This document shows, piece by piece, positions 22,561 to 35,175 of a stretch of DNA of 64,000 nucleotides. Position 1 is the first letter of the stretch; the number at the start of each line of letters is the position of its first letter. The DNA is taken from positions 103,564,267-103,628,266 of the forward strand of contig NC_089496.1 of NCBI RefSeq assembly GCF_036850765.1, read 5' to 3'. The stretch is from Saccopteryx bilineata (Eukaryota > Chordata > Mammalia > Chiroptera > Emballonuridae). Under the pieces are notes generated by a model. The model saw only the letters and a list, made by a program, of their open reading frames with translations. It was not told the DNA's origin and did no database searches. Both the position numbers and the translations under genes were made by a program.

Positions 22561-25500
22561 AAATGGCAAGGATTTAATAACAGAGAAAGAAGCCATTAAA
22601 GGGGTTCAAGCAGGGGAGAAAGGAATTCCGTTTTTTAGAGCAGAGGGAGAAAAATAAAGCAATTACTTGATGTAAAGGCCAGAAACAGGACTCCTGCTGT
22701 CAGGGAGAAATCAAATCTGTCAGCAATTAGTGGGATCTTAGGAAGTAAAGAACTCTCCAGTGCTGAGCAGTGAATAAGGGGTTAGCAATTATATGAACTG
22801 ATAAAAGTGTTCTGGTTTCCAAACAGCAGGTTAACAAGCCTTACTTTTTTCATAACTTGATGCAGATGTGATGAATCCTACTTCATGATATTTTCAGGGG
22901 TCCGCCGGCCACGTTCCCTAATCAGCCCGTGCATTGTGAGACCTCTTGCTGTCTCAAACGGGGTTCCTGTCACCCAGCTCTCAACAGTGTGCAGGACAGC
23001 GTTTTGATAGCGAGGTTCTTCTTTAAGTAAAAAAGGGGGAATCATAATTCCATTATTATTCTCAATTTTTAAAAGATCGAATCAGAAACCCACAGCCCGG
23101 TGTCTGCGGTTCCCATGAGGTTGCTAGTTACGAAAAGAACATTACGCGATATAAAACAGAAAAACTTTTCATCAAATACAGAAGTTGGTTTCAACGTGAT
23201 TTGCTTGCTCATTATTCATTAATCTTAGGAATTAAAAAGTCCACTACATGTATTTATATACAAAGGTGGCCTACAAATGACTCCTAGCTGAGGTCTTTGA
23301 AAATCCTAGCTGAGGTATCGATGTCTGTGGGTTGTGAGACTCAGTACGATACATGAAGTCATATCAGAAAGAAAAATCAATTATTCTGCCCTAAAAACAG
23401 TTACAGCTCTTCAGTTTATGGAGCTACTTTCTTGGCTGAGACAATACTCAGATGTCAATAAAGATGGGTATTTGAAGTAAGGTCATGTGAAAAGCTCCCC
23501 GAGAACCCTCTGACCAGCTCTGATGGCGCCCCTCCATGTTTCCCCTGACTCGTATTATTCCAAAGACATAAGCAATTACACCTGAGCAACAGGACTGCAG
23601 AGAAATCTATCATTCAACATGTGCTACTGATCTGTCAATTGACAGGACACATCAAAACAAGGATTTTTTTCTCTTCCTTTTTTTTCCCCTAGGAAATTTG
23701 GTCTTCACATCATAGGGCATCGGGAGCCACTGCTTCCACTTTAAGCACTGTATAAGCTCATCATTAAATAATTTGAAACTGTCCAATCACTGTGTTTCCA
23801 GGGGTTTTTCATTTTGAGCAAAACTCCTGTGACCAAGAAAATCTTACCCCTCCCTTTTGGCCAATCATCATCATGGTTCTAAAGGGCTCCCGTTGTAGAA
23901 ATAACCAGACGCTCTTAAAGGCCAGTGATCCTGAAACAACTGTGAAACCCAGAGTGATGCAGGAATACAGGCTTTCCAGGGTATAGCTTTAAGGGCAGCT
24001 TTTAATCCAACTCTAAACAGCATCAGGTTTGTTATTTTTCTCTTTTGCAACACAGTGATCAGTTTTATATTCTTACGTATTCAATGTAATAGTGTATATT
24101 ACTATATGTTGTCTTAAATATTATATTGCTCAGTTTTCTTAAATAGTATATGGTTTTATGCATATTTACCAACAGCATCTAGCAGACGTTGTTGGATAGG
24201 TGTGAGGGGGGGCGTGGTGTGAAATTGGGAGTGAGGGGCCATCAGCTCTGCAGAGAACCAGAGCCGCCCCTTTGCGTCGCTGTCAAATGCACACGCTGTA
24301 GGGCTCTCAAAGCGCCCTCACCCCGATGCACCTGAATGTGCCAGACACCGTGCCGAGCGTACTCACCGGTGCTGCGTATTCCTTTGTGCTTATGTTCTCA
24401 TTGCTAATAAGCTGTGAAGAATTTTTAAGAGACAAACAAGTGGCACCCCATCAGTGACTTGTTAATACACATATACATATACACGCATGCCTATATTTAT
24501 TTTTAATATAGAAGGCTGCAGCTTTTGGACTTCCTTAATTAATTCCTGGTTGTTATTTATTTATTTTACAGTCCTCCCCCCCTTGTCTAACTAACAAAAG
24601 TCACTTAACTCCAAAAGACATTGAGAACAACTGAGTTCAGGCAGTGTTAACAGTGACAACAACTACCAGAGAAGAAAAAAAATCCAGTGCAGAGATGTTC
24701 CCGTGGAAGAGTCTGCATTGTGTGACTGTGGTTTTCTCTGATGATTGCACTGAAATTCTTATCATGCAATCCAACCCTCCCTTAGGGGGCCCGGCTGACA
24801 GGCTGCTGGGCTCTGGCCTCAGCACAGTGAGGAGGGACTCACATTTAACTGGGTGTCATGAGCGACCGGCCGGACGTTCACGTGACCTTGCCAGCTCTGC
24901 CACCTCCGGCTGTGCTTCCATTAATGGAAAGGTCCAGGGTTCATCTTCTGATGGCAATAACATAGTACCTTTTAACAGGACGTCCTTTTCTACATTGCCT
25001 GGAAATTATAAAATCCTAAGACAGCCTTGCCTAAGAGAGGCACCTGGAATAAATGACCTCTTAAAGATAGCAAAAATCAGTCAGTAATTCCTCAGAGGTT
25101 TTGCTTAGTTGAGGTTTAGCGTCAGCTCTGGTTTCTCATTCTGAACACCTGCAAAGGGACAGGAGCCAGTAGAAGGCCGTTGTGAGACACAAACAGTCTT
25201 TTAAACACATGCTGCCTGTGACGTGACTGAGAAAGGTAGGCTCTTTAAATGAGGCAGACAAAGGACTCACTATTGTTCAGAGCAGTGCATAGAAAGCACA
25301 GGTAACTATTTATTGCATATGATTCCTCAAGTCAAGTTCAGAGTTGTTGCGATAACACCTCCACCAGAGCCATGAAAGACTCCTCACTGGCCAGACAGAG
25401 AATCATGCCGAGGAAACTTCCGAATCCAGCTCCCCTCCTTTGAAAGCTGCCTGGGAACCAAGCAGTTGCCTGAATTGCTTCACTGTATTCTGGCCTGAAG

Positions 25501-26795
25501 ATGCAGCTTCAAGGCAGAGAGACCTGTGCCAGAGCAGTGGCCACCACATGGGTGACAGTGACACACTGTGGCTGAGGACCTCAGACCCAGGATCAGACAT
25601 CAGAGCCGTGTTGGTGACTACACAGTGTGGCTGTTCATGTGGTTGCCCTGATGGGAGACCACATGAATATTGTCACTCTTCACTTTCACCCAGCTGGGTA
25701 CCTTTGGGAGGACAGTCCTGCTTCTGTGAGGTGGCCTTGCTGAGTGTCAGGCAAGACCGGAGACCACCACCAAATTATAAATCTGAGTGTGTCCACCGGG
25801 ATGTGTGTGTGAATTCTGATATGTCTAGCTGACAATTCTTAAGAAAGTAAATCCTAGCACGCAGTCTCACTTGGCAGCAGGAGGGAAAACTTCATGAACT
25901 GCAATTTTGGGGGGAGGATTGGGTCGTTGTTTTACGACTGCTGGCTGAATCGCTTCCACCAGGTTAGTGGAGGGGTGGCCTCTCCTCCTCTCACACTTCT
26001 TTCATTCCCTGTGCTGGGCACTGTCGCAATTAGGACGCTCCTTCTCCTGAGGGATGTGATTGAGTTCTGCCTTACTTTTGTGATTTTGACCTACTTAAAC
26101 TACTGATGAATCGGCCCTCGAAGAGACACCTTGCTCAGGGGCAAATATTAAAGAAAGCTGGCATTGCTAGGCTGGCTGCCACTGTTCCTGATCCTCTGGT
26201 TGGGATTGAGAGCTGGGAAAGCAAGAGGAAGAACCTGGGCCACCTCCTTGCCCAAGGAGCCACGTCTTAGCCTCTCGGGAGCCATGTTGTTCCCTCAACG
26301 CAATCCTAACTTCCACGAGCTGGTGAGGGTGGACTGAGGCCTGGTAACGTGTATTGAAGGTGGCTACAGTCTCTGTGAGGAGTGCTCTTTCTCTGTACTG
26401 TCCAACCCCCAGGGGCAACCCAGAGATGGGTATTTGAAAACCATCTGGATGGTGAACTTTCCCCTATTTTAAGGAAGACAGGAGATGTTCAGTGTAGGAG
26501 CTTGGGTCATAGTATCCACAGACCTTATGAATAAAAACATCTTCCCGTGGACGTTTTAACTACAACATTAAACAGTCATGTGTAATTTTGATATTTTGCT
26601 TATTTTCGCCTAAAACAAATGTTGATGTGTATCTGTGGAAAATGGCAAAATCTGTGAGATTAAACAAAGAGAATTAAAGGTCACCGGTTTCAGCTATTTC
26701 ATTAACATGCAATTGAGATTCTTAAAGTTTGTCTTCTTTCCTTTAGGTTGACTCCCTTTCAGCATGGTCTTTATTATGTGTTTTTAATAGTAATA
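22561..26795. other. Long single-copy stretch, no gene seen
   Basis: About 4.2 kb without recognised mobile elements. Frames at 24644-25087 (147 codons, plus) and 25440-25832 (130 codons, plus) are the longest; neither has a recognisable domain, and both are matched by opposite-strand frames. A CACGTG E-box lies in GTTCACGTGACC near 24880. Confidence 0.4.
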
Positions 26796-26872
26796 TACTG
26801 CTCATAAAAATTAGGGGGTATTTCAAAATGAATATGAAGCGATAAAATATCCCCTAATTTCTGTGAGCAGTA
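26796..26872. mobile_element. Mariner-type MITE, copy 1, 77 bp
   Basis: A tiny palindromic element bounded by TA at 26794-26795 and 26873-26874. It begins TACTGCTCATAAAAATTAGG and ends CCCCTAATTTCTGTGAGCAG-TA, so the two ends are inverted repeats around a short centre. The TA duplication is the Tc1/mariner hallmark. A second copy of identical length lies at 49060-49136. Confidence 0.88.
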
Positions 26873-26874
26873 TA

Positions 26875-27316
26875 TCTCATTTGGGGTCACCAATTTTAGA
26901 CAGTTTGTTACTGACATAATAGCTTGCAAAGTAGCTTGTACACCCCCTCCCCTTATCTAAGAGACGACTTCCAGTAAAGAGAATCATCAGAGCTACTAGG
27001 CTTTATCTGGAACCTCTGTAATAAGTGAGAACACTATTGCAAAGCATTATTCATTTAATATAGTTACAAAATCTTGCTGATACAATATCAAGTAGTAGTC
27101 AAATATCTAACTTAGGAGTCACGACTGCAGACACTGATCTGCTCACTGTCTCTGACTAGTTCTGTGATCCAGGAAGAGGTAAAACATTTGAAAATGAGCT
27201 TTCAAGGTTCTATACATTATGTTGCTCTTTTGACCCATCATTGGGGTTTTCTTCCAGAATTGAGATATTTCGTAATTCCATAAAATTCTCCTCTCCAGAG
27301 TATATCCCTGTTTTGG

Positions 27317-27348
<32 letters not shown>

Positions 27349-28479
27349 GCCTTCCATCATACAAACCTGGGCAGATAAAAATGCATGTTGCTCTGAACTA
27401 TGTCCATGATGAAGGCACCACAAAACAAAACCCAACCAAACCACACTCACATGATGGAAGTTGGGTAGGGTTTGTTAATAGCCTTTCAAAAGGCTATTGT
27501 GATATGATGATATGATCAGGAACATAACACCTTGTATTAGGAGAAGTAAAAATAGAAATGCTTCTTATCTTTCATTGACTAATTTCTGAAACATTTCTAT
27601 GTGGTAAGCAAGTTTATTAAAGGGCATTTTCAAAAAGGGGGGGAATGCAAATTAGAGGCATTGGTCATTAGAGAGAAGATAAAGGAATGTCAAAGAAAGA
27701 TCTAGTGGAATGCCTGTGGCACTGTGGACAAGACAGCGAGGGAGCCTCATGAAACTGTCATCTGTGGAACAGGGTCATGTGTCCTAGCAATTATTGAAGC
27801 ATTTATAAGGAGAAAATTCTCAGCTGGCTTAAATGAAAACCAAGGCAATTTTACCTTATCTGAATCCCATCCTTTGGGTTGTGATAGTGCAAAGTACCAG
27901 GGTGATTGTGGTTTGGAGAATGTGGTTAAGTGTCAAAGTCTGGGTGGCAGCAGGAGGTAGTGACTACACTATTGATGTGGAATTCTGTTTTCCTGTATGG
28001 CCAGAAAAATTTATGATTAGTTATATTCTTGCAACTTTATGATGAGGTAATGTCTTCATGAAAATTCAGCATTGACTTATAAGTAATTCAAAATTATTTT
28101 GATTTTTTTTTCTTTTCCGCATTTGTGCTAAGAAACCTCTGCTGGTCTATCTGTTCTCTTGTCTTATGTCAAGTACTTTCGGCCCACATACATTTACATT
28201 TGTGAAGTAGTGAATGAAGTCCGTTAAGGATGTAGTGTGTGGCCACAAACATAGAACAAGACATACTGTGGCTTTTAACTGTTCAGCTTATGGTTATTAT
28301 TGTCTTCTTTTTATTTTAATTTTTAATTTATTGTGTATTGTCTTTGACATATTAGTACCATACTCTAACCAGTTGACCCAATGATACCGTAACTACACTT
28401 AGAGACTTTTAGAGTCATTTATATAATTTCTGACCCTTGCTAAATCTGCAAGGGCATAGTGACTCAGAAAATAGAACTC
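26875..28479. other. Single-copy stretch with (CT)n at 27317-27344
   Basis: No gene recognised. A 14-dinucleotide CT array is at 27317-27344. Frames running through it (ER or RE repeats) are microsatellite translations. Confidence 0.5.
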
Positions 28480-28792
28480 AGGCCTGACCATACGGTGGCG
28501 CAGTGGATAGAGCGTCGGACTAGGATCTGGAAGACCCAAGTTCGAGACCCTGAGGTCGCCAGCTTGAGTGAGGGCTCGTCTGGTTTGAGCAAAAACTCAC
28601 CAGCTTGGACCCAAGGTCGCTGGCTCAAGCAAGGGGTTACTCGGTCTGCTGAAGGCCCACAGTCAAGACACGTATGAGAAAGCAACCAATGAACAATTAA
28701 GGTGTTGCAATGCGCAATGAAAAACTAATGATTGATGCTTCTCATTTCTCCATTCCTGTCTGTCTGTCTCTGTAAAAAAAAGAAAAGAAAAA
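28480..28792 (+). repeat. tRNA-derived SINE, type B
   Basis: A well-preserved type B SINE. A box TGGCGCAGTGGATAGAGCG and B box GTTCGAGACCC are intact, followed by GAGGTCGCCAGCTTGAG, TGGTTTGAGCAAAAACTC, GGTCTGCTGAAGGCCC and an A-rich tail. A perfect 14-bp duplication, agaaaatagaactc, flanks it at 28466-28479 and 28793-28806. The intact promoter boxes suggest a fairly young copy. Confidence 0.96.
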
Positions 28793-28806
28793 AGAAAATA
28801 GAACTC

Positions 28807-30437
28807 GGGAGACACCAGCGCTAACAGCGCCACCAGATCCACATGACGCAGTCAGTTTTCTATGCTACATACAGCTTCCTATTTGCAGAATAAGTAAAAT
28901 AAGTCCTGCCATATGTACTGTACAGGTCTGCCATAATGCACAGTAATTGAGATCATAAGCATTCTTAATCTAAATAAATTAGGACATAATGATTTTCATA
29001 TAACTAATAAATTAGTCAGCACAATGATAATCTCCTGTCTAATAGGAAAGTATTCTCCTTTTTATGTGATATTAATGTAAAGTACCTAGCGTTCTTGCAT
29101 TCAAAAAGCCTCCCCACAGTGACATGAACTTACGCAGTGACCATCCATCCGCCCCTGATTTTTCTCCCCTACATTTAGCCTATATCCAATTTTAACAATT
29201 AGTGCACACAAAGTGCTTTTGGAGTCTGTTGCCCCTGCACATCTGGCCCGTCTCCATCATCCGTGAGCACTGTGCTGAAGTGGTGGTCTTTGTGTCTTTT
29301 TCTCATTGTTATTCTCGGGTGCCACAGTCACTTGAATGCTTGAACAGGGGGAGCAACGGTCCCCGGCGTCAAGTCAGTTTCAGCTCTTGAGATCTGAAAG
29401 GCAGCCACTTGGAGCTCATTACACATTTCTACTCAACACTCCTGCCTTAACATTGTATTGCACAAGAATTCTACATTCATTTTGGCTGCGTTACAACGCC
29501 TGTTTTCTGCCTGGATGCCCAGGTCTCTCTTTCTTTCCATTGTCTCTGGTTGGTGTCCAGGAATAAAGGATACTTAACATTTTAAAAGGCAGAATCGTTT
29601 GCAATGAAAATACTCCCTGCTAACTGGCACCCTCTGGGATCTTTAAAGACTCCAATGAGGATGGTCACTTCCTTTGGAAGCATATTTATTTTTATACCTC
29701 TTTTCTAAAATAAATAAATAAAATGAAAGGTCAATTTTTTGTGTGTATCTTGCTCTTCATAATTTTTGTTTACAGTCTGTGAGAAGTCTACAAAAATGAA
29801 AATTGCTTAATGCAAAAGACTTTTTAGTGAATAGGAGCTTTAATGCTCATCATATACCCAGCCAAATCTCTTTTTTACCCCCAAATAAAACCCTTTTTCT
29901 CAAGTTTCTTGTGACCCACTAGGTCTTCACATTAAAACATGACTTACACCGTGCTGAAATAGAAACATTTTTCAGTATGTCTTGGCATATTTTGTTAATA
30001 ACAGTAATTGACTAGGAACTCATTCACTTCTATTCTGTTTATTGCACACAGTACGCTCAATAGGTTTAACACACCTTGAATGCCTTAACTTTTCTGTGTT
30101 TAAGTGCATACCCAAAGCTGCGTAGCTACGCTGTAATTTGGAGACCTACGTCTGTTGGCATCAGGGGGAAGAAGCCATTTAACTGTGTGCTTTGAGAGGC
30201 TGGACGGCAGCAGTGAGGGAGGTGGGAGGGAAGGGGGCCGGCCCACACTTTTGAGCGTGCAGGTGTGTGCACAAGCACACGCGTGTGTGTTGTGTGCATA
30301 TGTTGTTTTCCACAGGGAGAAACTAATCTCTTGGCTTAGATCCACCTTAGTATTAGCCTCAGCGCTTTCTCTCCCTCCTTTACTCTAAATCATTATTAAG
30401 TTTATTACTTCTTTTTGCTTTTGCTAGAGAAGATTAA
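28807..30437. other. Single-copy stretch, no gene seen
   Basis: No recognised exon or repeat. Short overlapping frames at 29202-29566 and 30100-30388 have no domains. Confidence 0.4.
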
Positions 30438-30497
30438 TGGCATTCCCTGGGCAGAGGGAAGTCTACGGAGCTCAGTGGCTCTATAAATAGCACCTGC
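30438..30497 (+). promoter_or_regulatory. Candidate MEF2 / E-box / M-CAT motif cluster
   Basis: Within 60 bp: an M-CAT (TEAD) core CATTCC at 30441-30446, a perfect MEF2 consensus CTATAAATAG at 30481-30490, and an E-box CACCTG directly abutting at 30491-30496. This grouping is typical of striated-muscle enhancers (established for those factors). Motifs this short occur by chance, and CTATAAATAG also resembles a TATA box. Confidence 0.3.
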
Positions 30498-31614
30498 TGC
30501 TAATTCTCCGGTGCCCGCTATCTCTCCAACACATCTTGGTCTTTAAACAATTTGTTCAGAAGAAGAAAGCTAAGGGTCACTGTGCACTTTGGTGTTGTTC
30601 AAAATGTGTTTTATGGATTGTGGGTTTTTCTCCAGGAAGTTTGGCCTGGTGGGTCCTTTAGAGAAACTGGCCGTTCTAGCATGTCCCGAGGGAGGCATGC
30701 CTCACTGACCAAGCTTGTCCAGCTATCACAGAACCTGTTGGACCTGTGCGGCTGGTGCCAATACTAATAGCTTTTGCTATTCGCTCCCTCCCTCCACCCC
30801 TTCTTATAATTTCTTCTTTCTCAGTAGGTTTCAGGCTCAGCTGAACTGTTCCGATAGCCCGAGGGTAGATGTGACTTCATGGAGTTATAAAACACAGAAA
30901 GGGAAACTGCTGGGAAAATTGCAATGCTAAGGTTCAGTAACTTGTGGTTCTGGAAAATGCAATTATTCCGGACAGCACAGATTGCATGAAGGGCCAGTGG
31001 TCATCACTGGAGAACCACCATCATCTTGAAGGTGGTGGTAGGAACAGCCACAACAAATGAGCACCAAACCTCTATGGCACAGAACAGGCCTTGGATGAAT
31101 CTTTGTTCAGTGAATAGATGGAGGAGAGAAGTGATATTTCTTAATATCAGAAACTTTTTCATCATAAGGATAGTTGTATGACTTAAGCACGTCATGCAAC
31201 CTCTTCCTGCACGTCAATAGCTTCTCCTGGGTAGACCGGATCACCAAACAACACAAAATGGCCAGTTGTGTTGCACCTCTGGCATTCTGCTAGATACCTT
31301 GATGAAACCGCTGAGGTGTATATCTTGTATGTTAAATGCAGAGTTCTCTTACAATTATCCTCCATTGCTATTTCATATTTATAAGTAACTTTGAAAGCAG
31401 TAAATTCTCTCTCATTTGTATAGTCAGTGAGACCAATGAAAGAACCAAGGATGCTTCTCAGACCTTAATCTCAGAAGCCTTAACCCTTTGTAAGCCAAAT
31501 TACTACGCGGACTCAAAGTTTCTATTCTCGTCATATAGATGCCCATGACAACCCCAACTAACCTTTAGAGTAACAATTTTATTTACCCTTGGCATATGTG
31601 TAATTCAAGCATAT
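30498..31614. other. Single-copy stretch, no gene seen
   Basis: No recognised exon, RNA gene or repeat. Confidence 0.4.
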
Positions 31615-31855
31615 TCTATGCCAGTTTCTTTCATCAGTATTATCATATAATCACATAATAGTCTCTTACAACTAAGAGCTACCCCAGAGATAATTCAGAA
31701 TAATCAATGTGATTTTTGCAGATGAAGAAACTGAGGCCTTGGGGAAGAAGCTTCTTGCCCAAGATCACTCAGCTTGTTAAGAAAAGAGCTGAATTAGAAT
31801 GTGGACTTCCTGTCAACCTGTGTACTATTCCTCCCATTGTACCATGCTGTCCTTA
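31615..31855 (-). repeat. MIR SINE relic
   Basis: TTTTTGCAGATGAAGAAACT, GAGGCCTTGGGGAAGAAGCT, CTTGCCCAAGATCACTCAGC and ATTGTACCATGCTGTCC, antisense MIR. Confidence 0.8.
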
Positions 31856-32631
31856 AAAACTCAAGTCTGTGCTATTTCTTGGTTTCTACTGTGGCAATGT
31901 GAACTCCTTAAACCAGTGATTTTTAAGCTTTAAAAAAATTGTCAAAGTGGGGCAGAGGTGGGGATAGGATGACCTGAAGCCATTCATATTAATACCCCAA
32001 TCCCATCTACTGTCCCTACCCTGGGCAGTCTCTCAGGCAAACTCAAGGAACCTGTACGTCAGGAAATCAGTCTGAAAATCTCTACTTGTGCACAAGTCTT
32101 TAAAGACTCTGCCATCCCTGTCACTAGGGATATTCCATTGACCATCTTCCTCCCCAGGATCTGCTTAATAGGCGACATGTGGCCAAGACCTGCTCCCTCT
32201 CTTCCCAGACCAGAGAAACCACGCTTCCAAAGCTCCCTTCTTATCTACTGCTGAGAAACGCCTCCCAGTTGTGATGGTGGTTCTTTTGAACCTTATTGTC
32301 TAACGTAATTTTAGCCTTTTGTACCAACCAGTTGTAATTATCAGAGAAAGCCTATCAGAGCGGTTTTCTATGCAAAAGATTCCACGCCCTTAGCAAGGCC
32401 AAACATTAACAGAACCTTTGCAATTTTATTTTTCTCTTTAATTTGCTCCAATTCATATTCTTGGGCAGTGTGCTTGGCCAGTCCATCCACCTTTGAGCTA
32501 GAATGAGGGCAGTTAGCAATTTATTTCTTCTTTATCCAGAGCAAAGGCCCTGGGGTAACTTGAAAAAAATTAATTACATTATTACCCAAGTGTGTTCATT
32601 ACGCTCTTTAGCTCTGCCCCCAAGTATAAAT
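31856..32631. other. Single-copy stretch, no gene seen
   Basis: No gene or repeat recognised. The start of the L1 target duplication lies at its right edge. Confidence 0.4.
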
Positions 32632-32646
32632 AAGTCACTGATTTTT

Positions 32647-33398
32647 TTTAATATTAATATTTTTTTATTAAATTTAATGCAGTGACATTGATAAATCAGG
32701 GTACATATGTTGAGAGAAAATATCTCTAGATTATTTTGACATTTGATTGTGCTGTATACCCCTCCCGCAAAGTTAAATTGTCTTCTGTCACCTTCTATCT
32801 GGTTTTCTTTATGCCCCTCCCCTCCCCTAACCCCTCTCTCCTTCTTCACCCCCTCCCCCCTCCCCCAACCCCCCCGCCCCTGTTGCCATCACATTCTTGT
32901 TCATGTCTCTGAGTCTCATTTTTATGTCCCTTCTATGTATGGATTCATCTCAGTTTTTTTTCTGATTTACTTATTTCACTCCGTATAATGTTATCAAGGT
33001 CCATCCATGTTATTGTAAATGATCCGATGTCATCATTTCTTATGGCTGAGTAGTATTCCATAGTATATATGTACCAAAGTTTTTTAATCCACTCGTCCTC
33101 TGACGGACACTTGGGCTGTTTCCAGATCTTCGCTATTGTGAACAATGCTGCCACAAACATGCGGGTGCATTTCTCCTTTTCGAGCCGTTCTATGGTGTCC
33201 TTGGGGTATATTCCTAAAAGTGGGATAGCTGGGTCAAAAGGCGGTTCGATTTTCAGTTTTTTGAGGAATCTCCATACTGTTTTCCACAGTGGCTGCACCA
33301 ATCTGCATTCCCACCAGCAGTGCAGGAGGGTCCCCTTTTCTCCACATCCTCGCCAGCACTTTTTCTGTGTTGTTTTGTTGATAAGCGCCATTCTGAAC
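32647..33398 (-). mobile_element. 5'-truncated L1 retrotransposon
   Basis: An L1 3' fragment inserted on the minus strand: T-rich tail at the left (32647-32670), a 3' UTR with a C-rich plus-strand stretch (32810-32882, so G-rich on the L1 sense strand), and the C-terminal ORF2 coding part to 33398. A perfect 15-bp duplication, aagtcactgattttt, lies at 32632-32646 and 33399-33413. The intact duplication and open reading frame indicate a comparatively recent insertion that was dead on arrival because only about 750 bp was copied. Confidence 0.96.
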
Positions 33399-33424
33399 AA
33401 GTCACTGATTTTTATTAGTGCCAA
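32945..33424 (-). pseudogene. L1 ORF2 C-terminal fragment, open but truncated
   Basis: The last 150 or so codons of L1 ORF2, the endonuclease/reverse transcriptase that copies L1 RNA into the genome. The open frame has 159 codons; about the first 10 (33424-33399) are host flank, including the target duplication. L1 sequence starts near residue 11. The C-terminal cysteine-rich motif C-x3-C-x7-H-x4-C is intact (C23, C27, H35, C40), followed by [14 protein letters not shown] and [13 protein letters not shown], typical of mammalian L1. Endonuclease and reverse transcriptase domains are absent through 5' truncation, so no activity is possible. No promoter is present. Confidence 0.93.
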
Positions 33425-34111
33425 TTATGAAAAGGGAAGGGATGAAGCTGTACCTCAAGTCCACTGGGTTTTTCCTTTTGAATATACTTTAGCATAAGTT
33501 TTCCTAAAAGGAGTAGTTATAATGAAGAGGTCAAAAATAAGCTCTGTTGATGTATCCATTCTATCTCTGTCCAAGGACAATGGGCAAGTATGGGTCCGCT
33601 TACATTGGGGATGTAAGATCTCTCAGAAAAATCACTGAAGCTATTGTAAACACTTAGGCTGTCTCCACAAAATTCAAACTATGAAAAAGAGAGAACATGT
33701 TTTCCTCTAAAAAAAAAAATCTGAACTTCTTGCCAGGGTTTTACAATGAACAATGCAAGTGGATTCCTTCTGAGTGCAAAGTGGAAGGAGGTCAGAAGGG
33801 GAGAGCTCTACCCAGACACTTCAGACCTGATGTTTAGATGAATATGGTATGCAGTGCAGAGCTAAGAGGAAACTCTACTGTGAGATGTGCAACAGTCAGA
33901 GTGAGTGTATACTTCTGTGTGTTTATGAAATGAATATATGAATGAAACAAATGCACAGTGAAGCAAACCCATCTAGTCACCAAGATACATTGCCTAATAC
34001 AAAGAAAATAGAAGCACAAATGACAAGGATAGATGTTTTTCTTTATTTAGACACAAATAATAGTCCGATGCCTCTTTTAATGAAATCAACTGTGCTACTA
34101 ATTCTTTTCAT
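33414..34111. other. Single-copy stretch, no gene seen
   Basis: No exon or repeat recognised. Confidence 0.4.
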
Positions 34112-34365
34112 AGGTGGGCATCATTTATTAAGCACTTGCTATGTACCAGAGACTCACTACGCTTCATCCTTATCACTGTTTTGATCTTCACAGCAATCCA
34201 GGGAAGCAGTCATTCTCATCCCCATTTTACTGATGAGGAAACTGAGGCTCAGGAAAGAGAATTAACTTGTCCTCAGTCTTATCAGTGAGGGACAGAGTCA
34301 GAACTCAACCCTAGCTGTGTCTGACTTCAAAGCTGTATTCTTTGCTACTTCACATTGCCTCTTTT
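34112..34365 (-). repeat. MIR SINE relic, nearly full length
   Basis: Antisense MIR: TTTATTAAGCACTTGCTATG, TACCAGAGACTCACTACGCT, CCCATTTTACTGATGAGGAA, ACTGAGGCTCAGGAAAGAGA and CAGAGTCAGAACTCAACCC. One of the clearest MIRs in the window. Confidence 0.88.
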
Positions 34366-34944
34366 GAAATAAATTCAATTATTTTGAATTTTGTTCTGTT
34401 TTAATATTTATACCTTATTTTGAAAACCATACTGTATTTTTTACTATGTTAAGTTACACAGTGGTCTTTAGTCTAAGATTCTTATCTGATCCTGTGACTA
34501 TTTTATTAAATATAGTCATTCTTGCTTTATACAATTTTAGACAAAAGCAGACATGATGACTTTTGTAGAAGTCATGTGCTCCACAATTTCGTTAAAGCTG
34601 TTCTATCCTTAAATGTCTAGGTACATTTAGAATCCTCACTTATTTGGTCAAATAGTTCTCTGCTTTTGATATAATTTTAAAACTGGCACTTGTAAATCTC
34701 AATACAATTCTTTGCATATGCTAAGTGTTCAATGAAGTTTTGTTGACATAAGTAAACATATTACATCTTTTTAATGCAATCACAAGGACTGGGAGCTTCA
34801 GGTCAAGTGTAGAGGTTGTTCACAGCTAAGAAGGGTGCCAACTTTTACAGAAGGGCTCCTAAAATCCAACCCCTTAGCTGTTGCTTAAATTTCCTTACAT
34901 CATAGCTATGTTATTTACCCAACCTCTAAAAATGTCCCCAACAT
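34366..34944. other. AT-rich single-copy stretch
   Basis: No gene or repeat recognised. Confidence 0.4.
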
Positions 34945-35175
34945 CGTTCATTCATTCACCTACCCACTCAATGTTTGAGTGCCTTTTATACACCAGGCCA
35001 CAATAATGGATAAGATTAGGAGTTGACAGTCTTTTGTAATAAGACATAATAAGAGGAACGTTCATTATTGTGGAGAAGAACAAGGCCCTGGGCAGCGGGG
35101 CTGGAATGATGGCCTCTGCCTGGAGGACTCGGGCTGGCCTCCTAAGAAATGACATTTGAGCTGCATTGTAGAAGC
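34945..35175 (-). repeat. L2 LINE 3'-region relic
   Basis: CGTTCATTCATTCACCTACC, GAGTGCCTTTTATACACCAG, AATGACATTTGAGCTGCATT and related words follow the antisense L2 3' pattern. Confidence 0.55.

Noticed and set aside
24644..25087. 147-codon plus-strand open frame
   Set aside because: No recognisable domain, opposite-strand frame overlaps, no splice context; the length is plausible by chance in 64 kb.
25440..25832. 130-codon plus-strand open frame
   Set aside because: No domain, overlapped by a minus frame, and composition like the surrounding non-coding DNA.
30477..30492. CTATAAATAG as a TATA-box core promoter
   Set aside because: No initiator, transcript or downstream exon is visible; the flanking E-box makes a MEF2 reading at least as likely.
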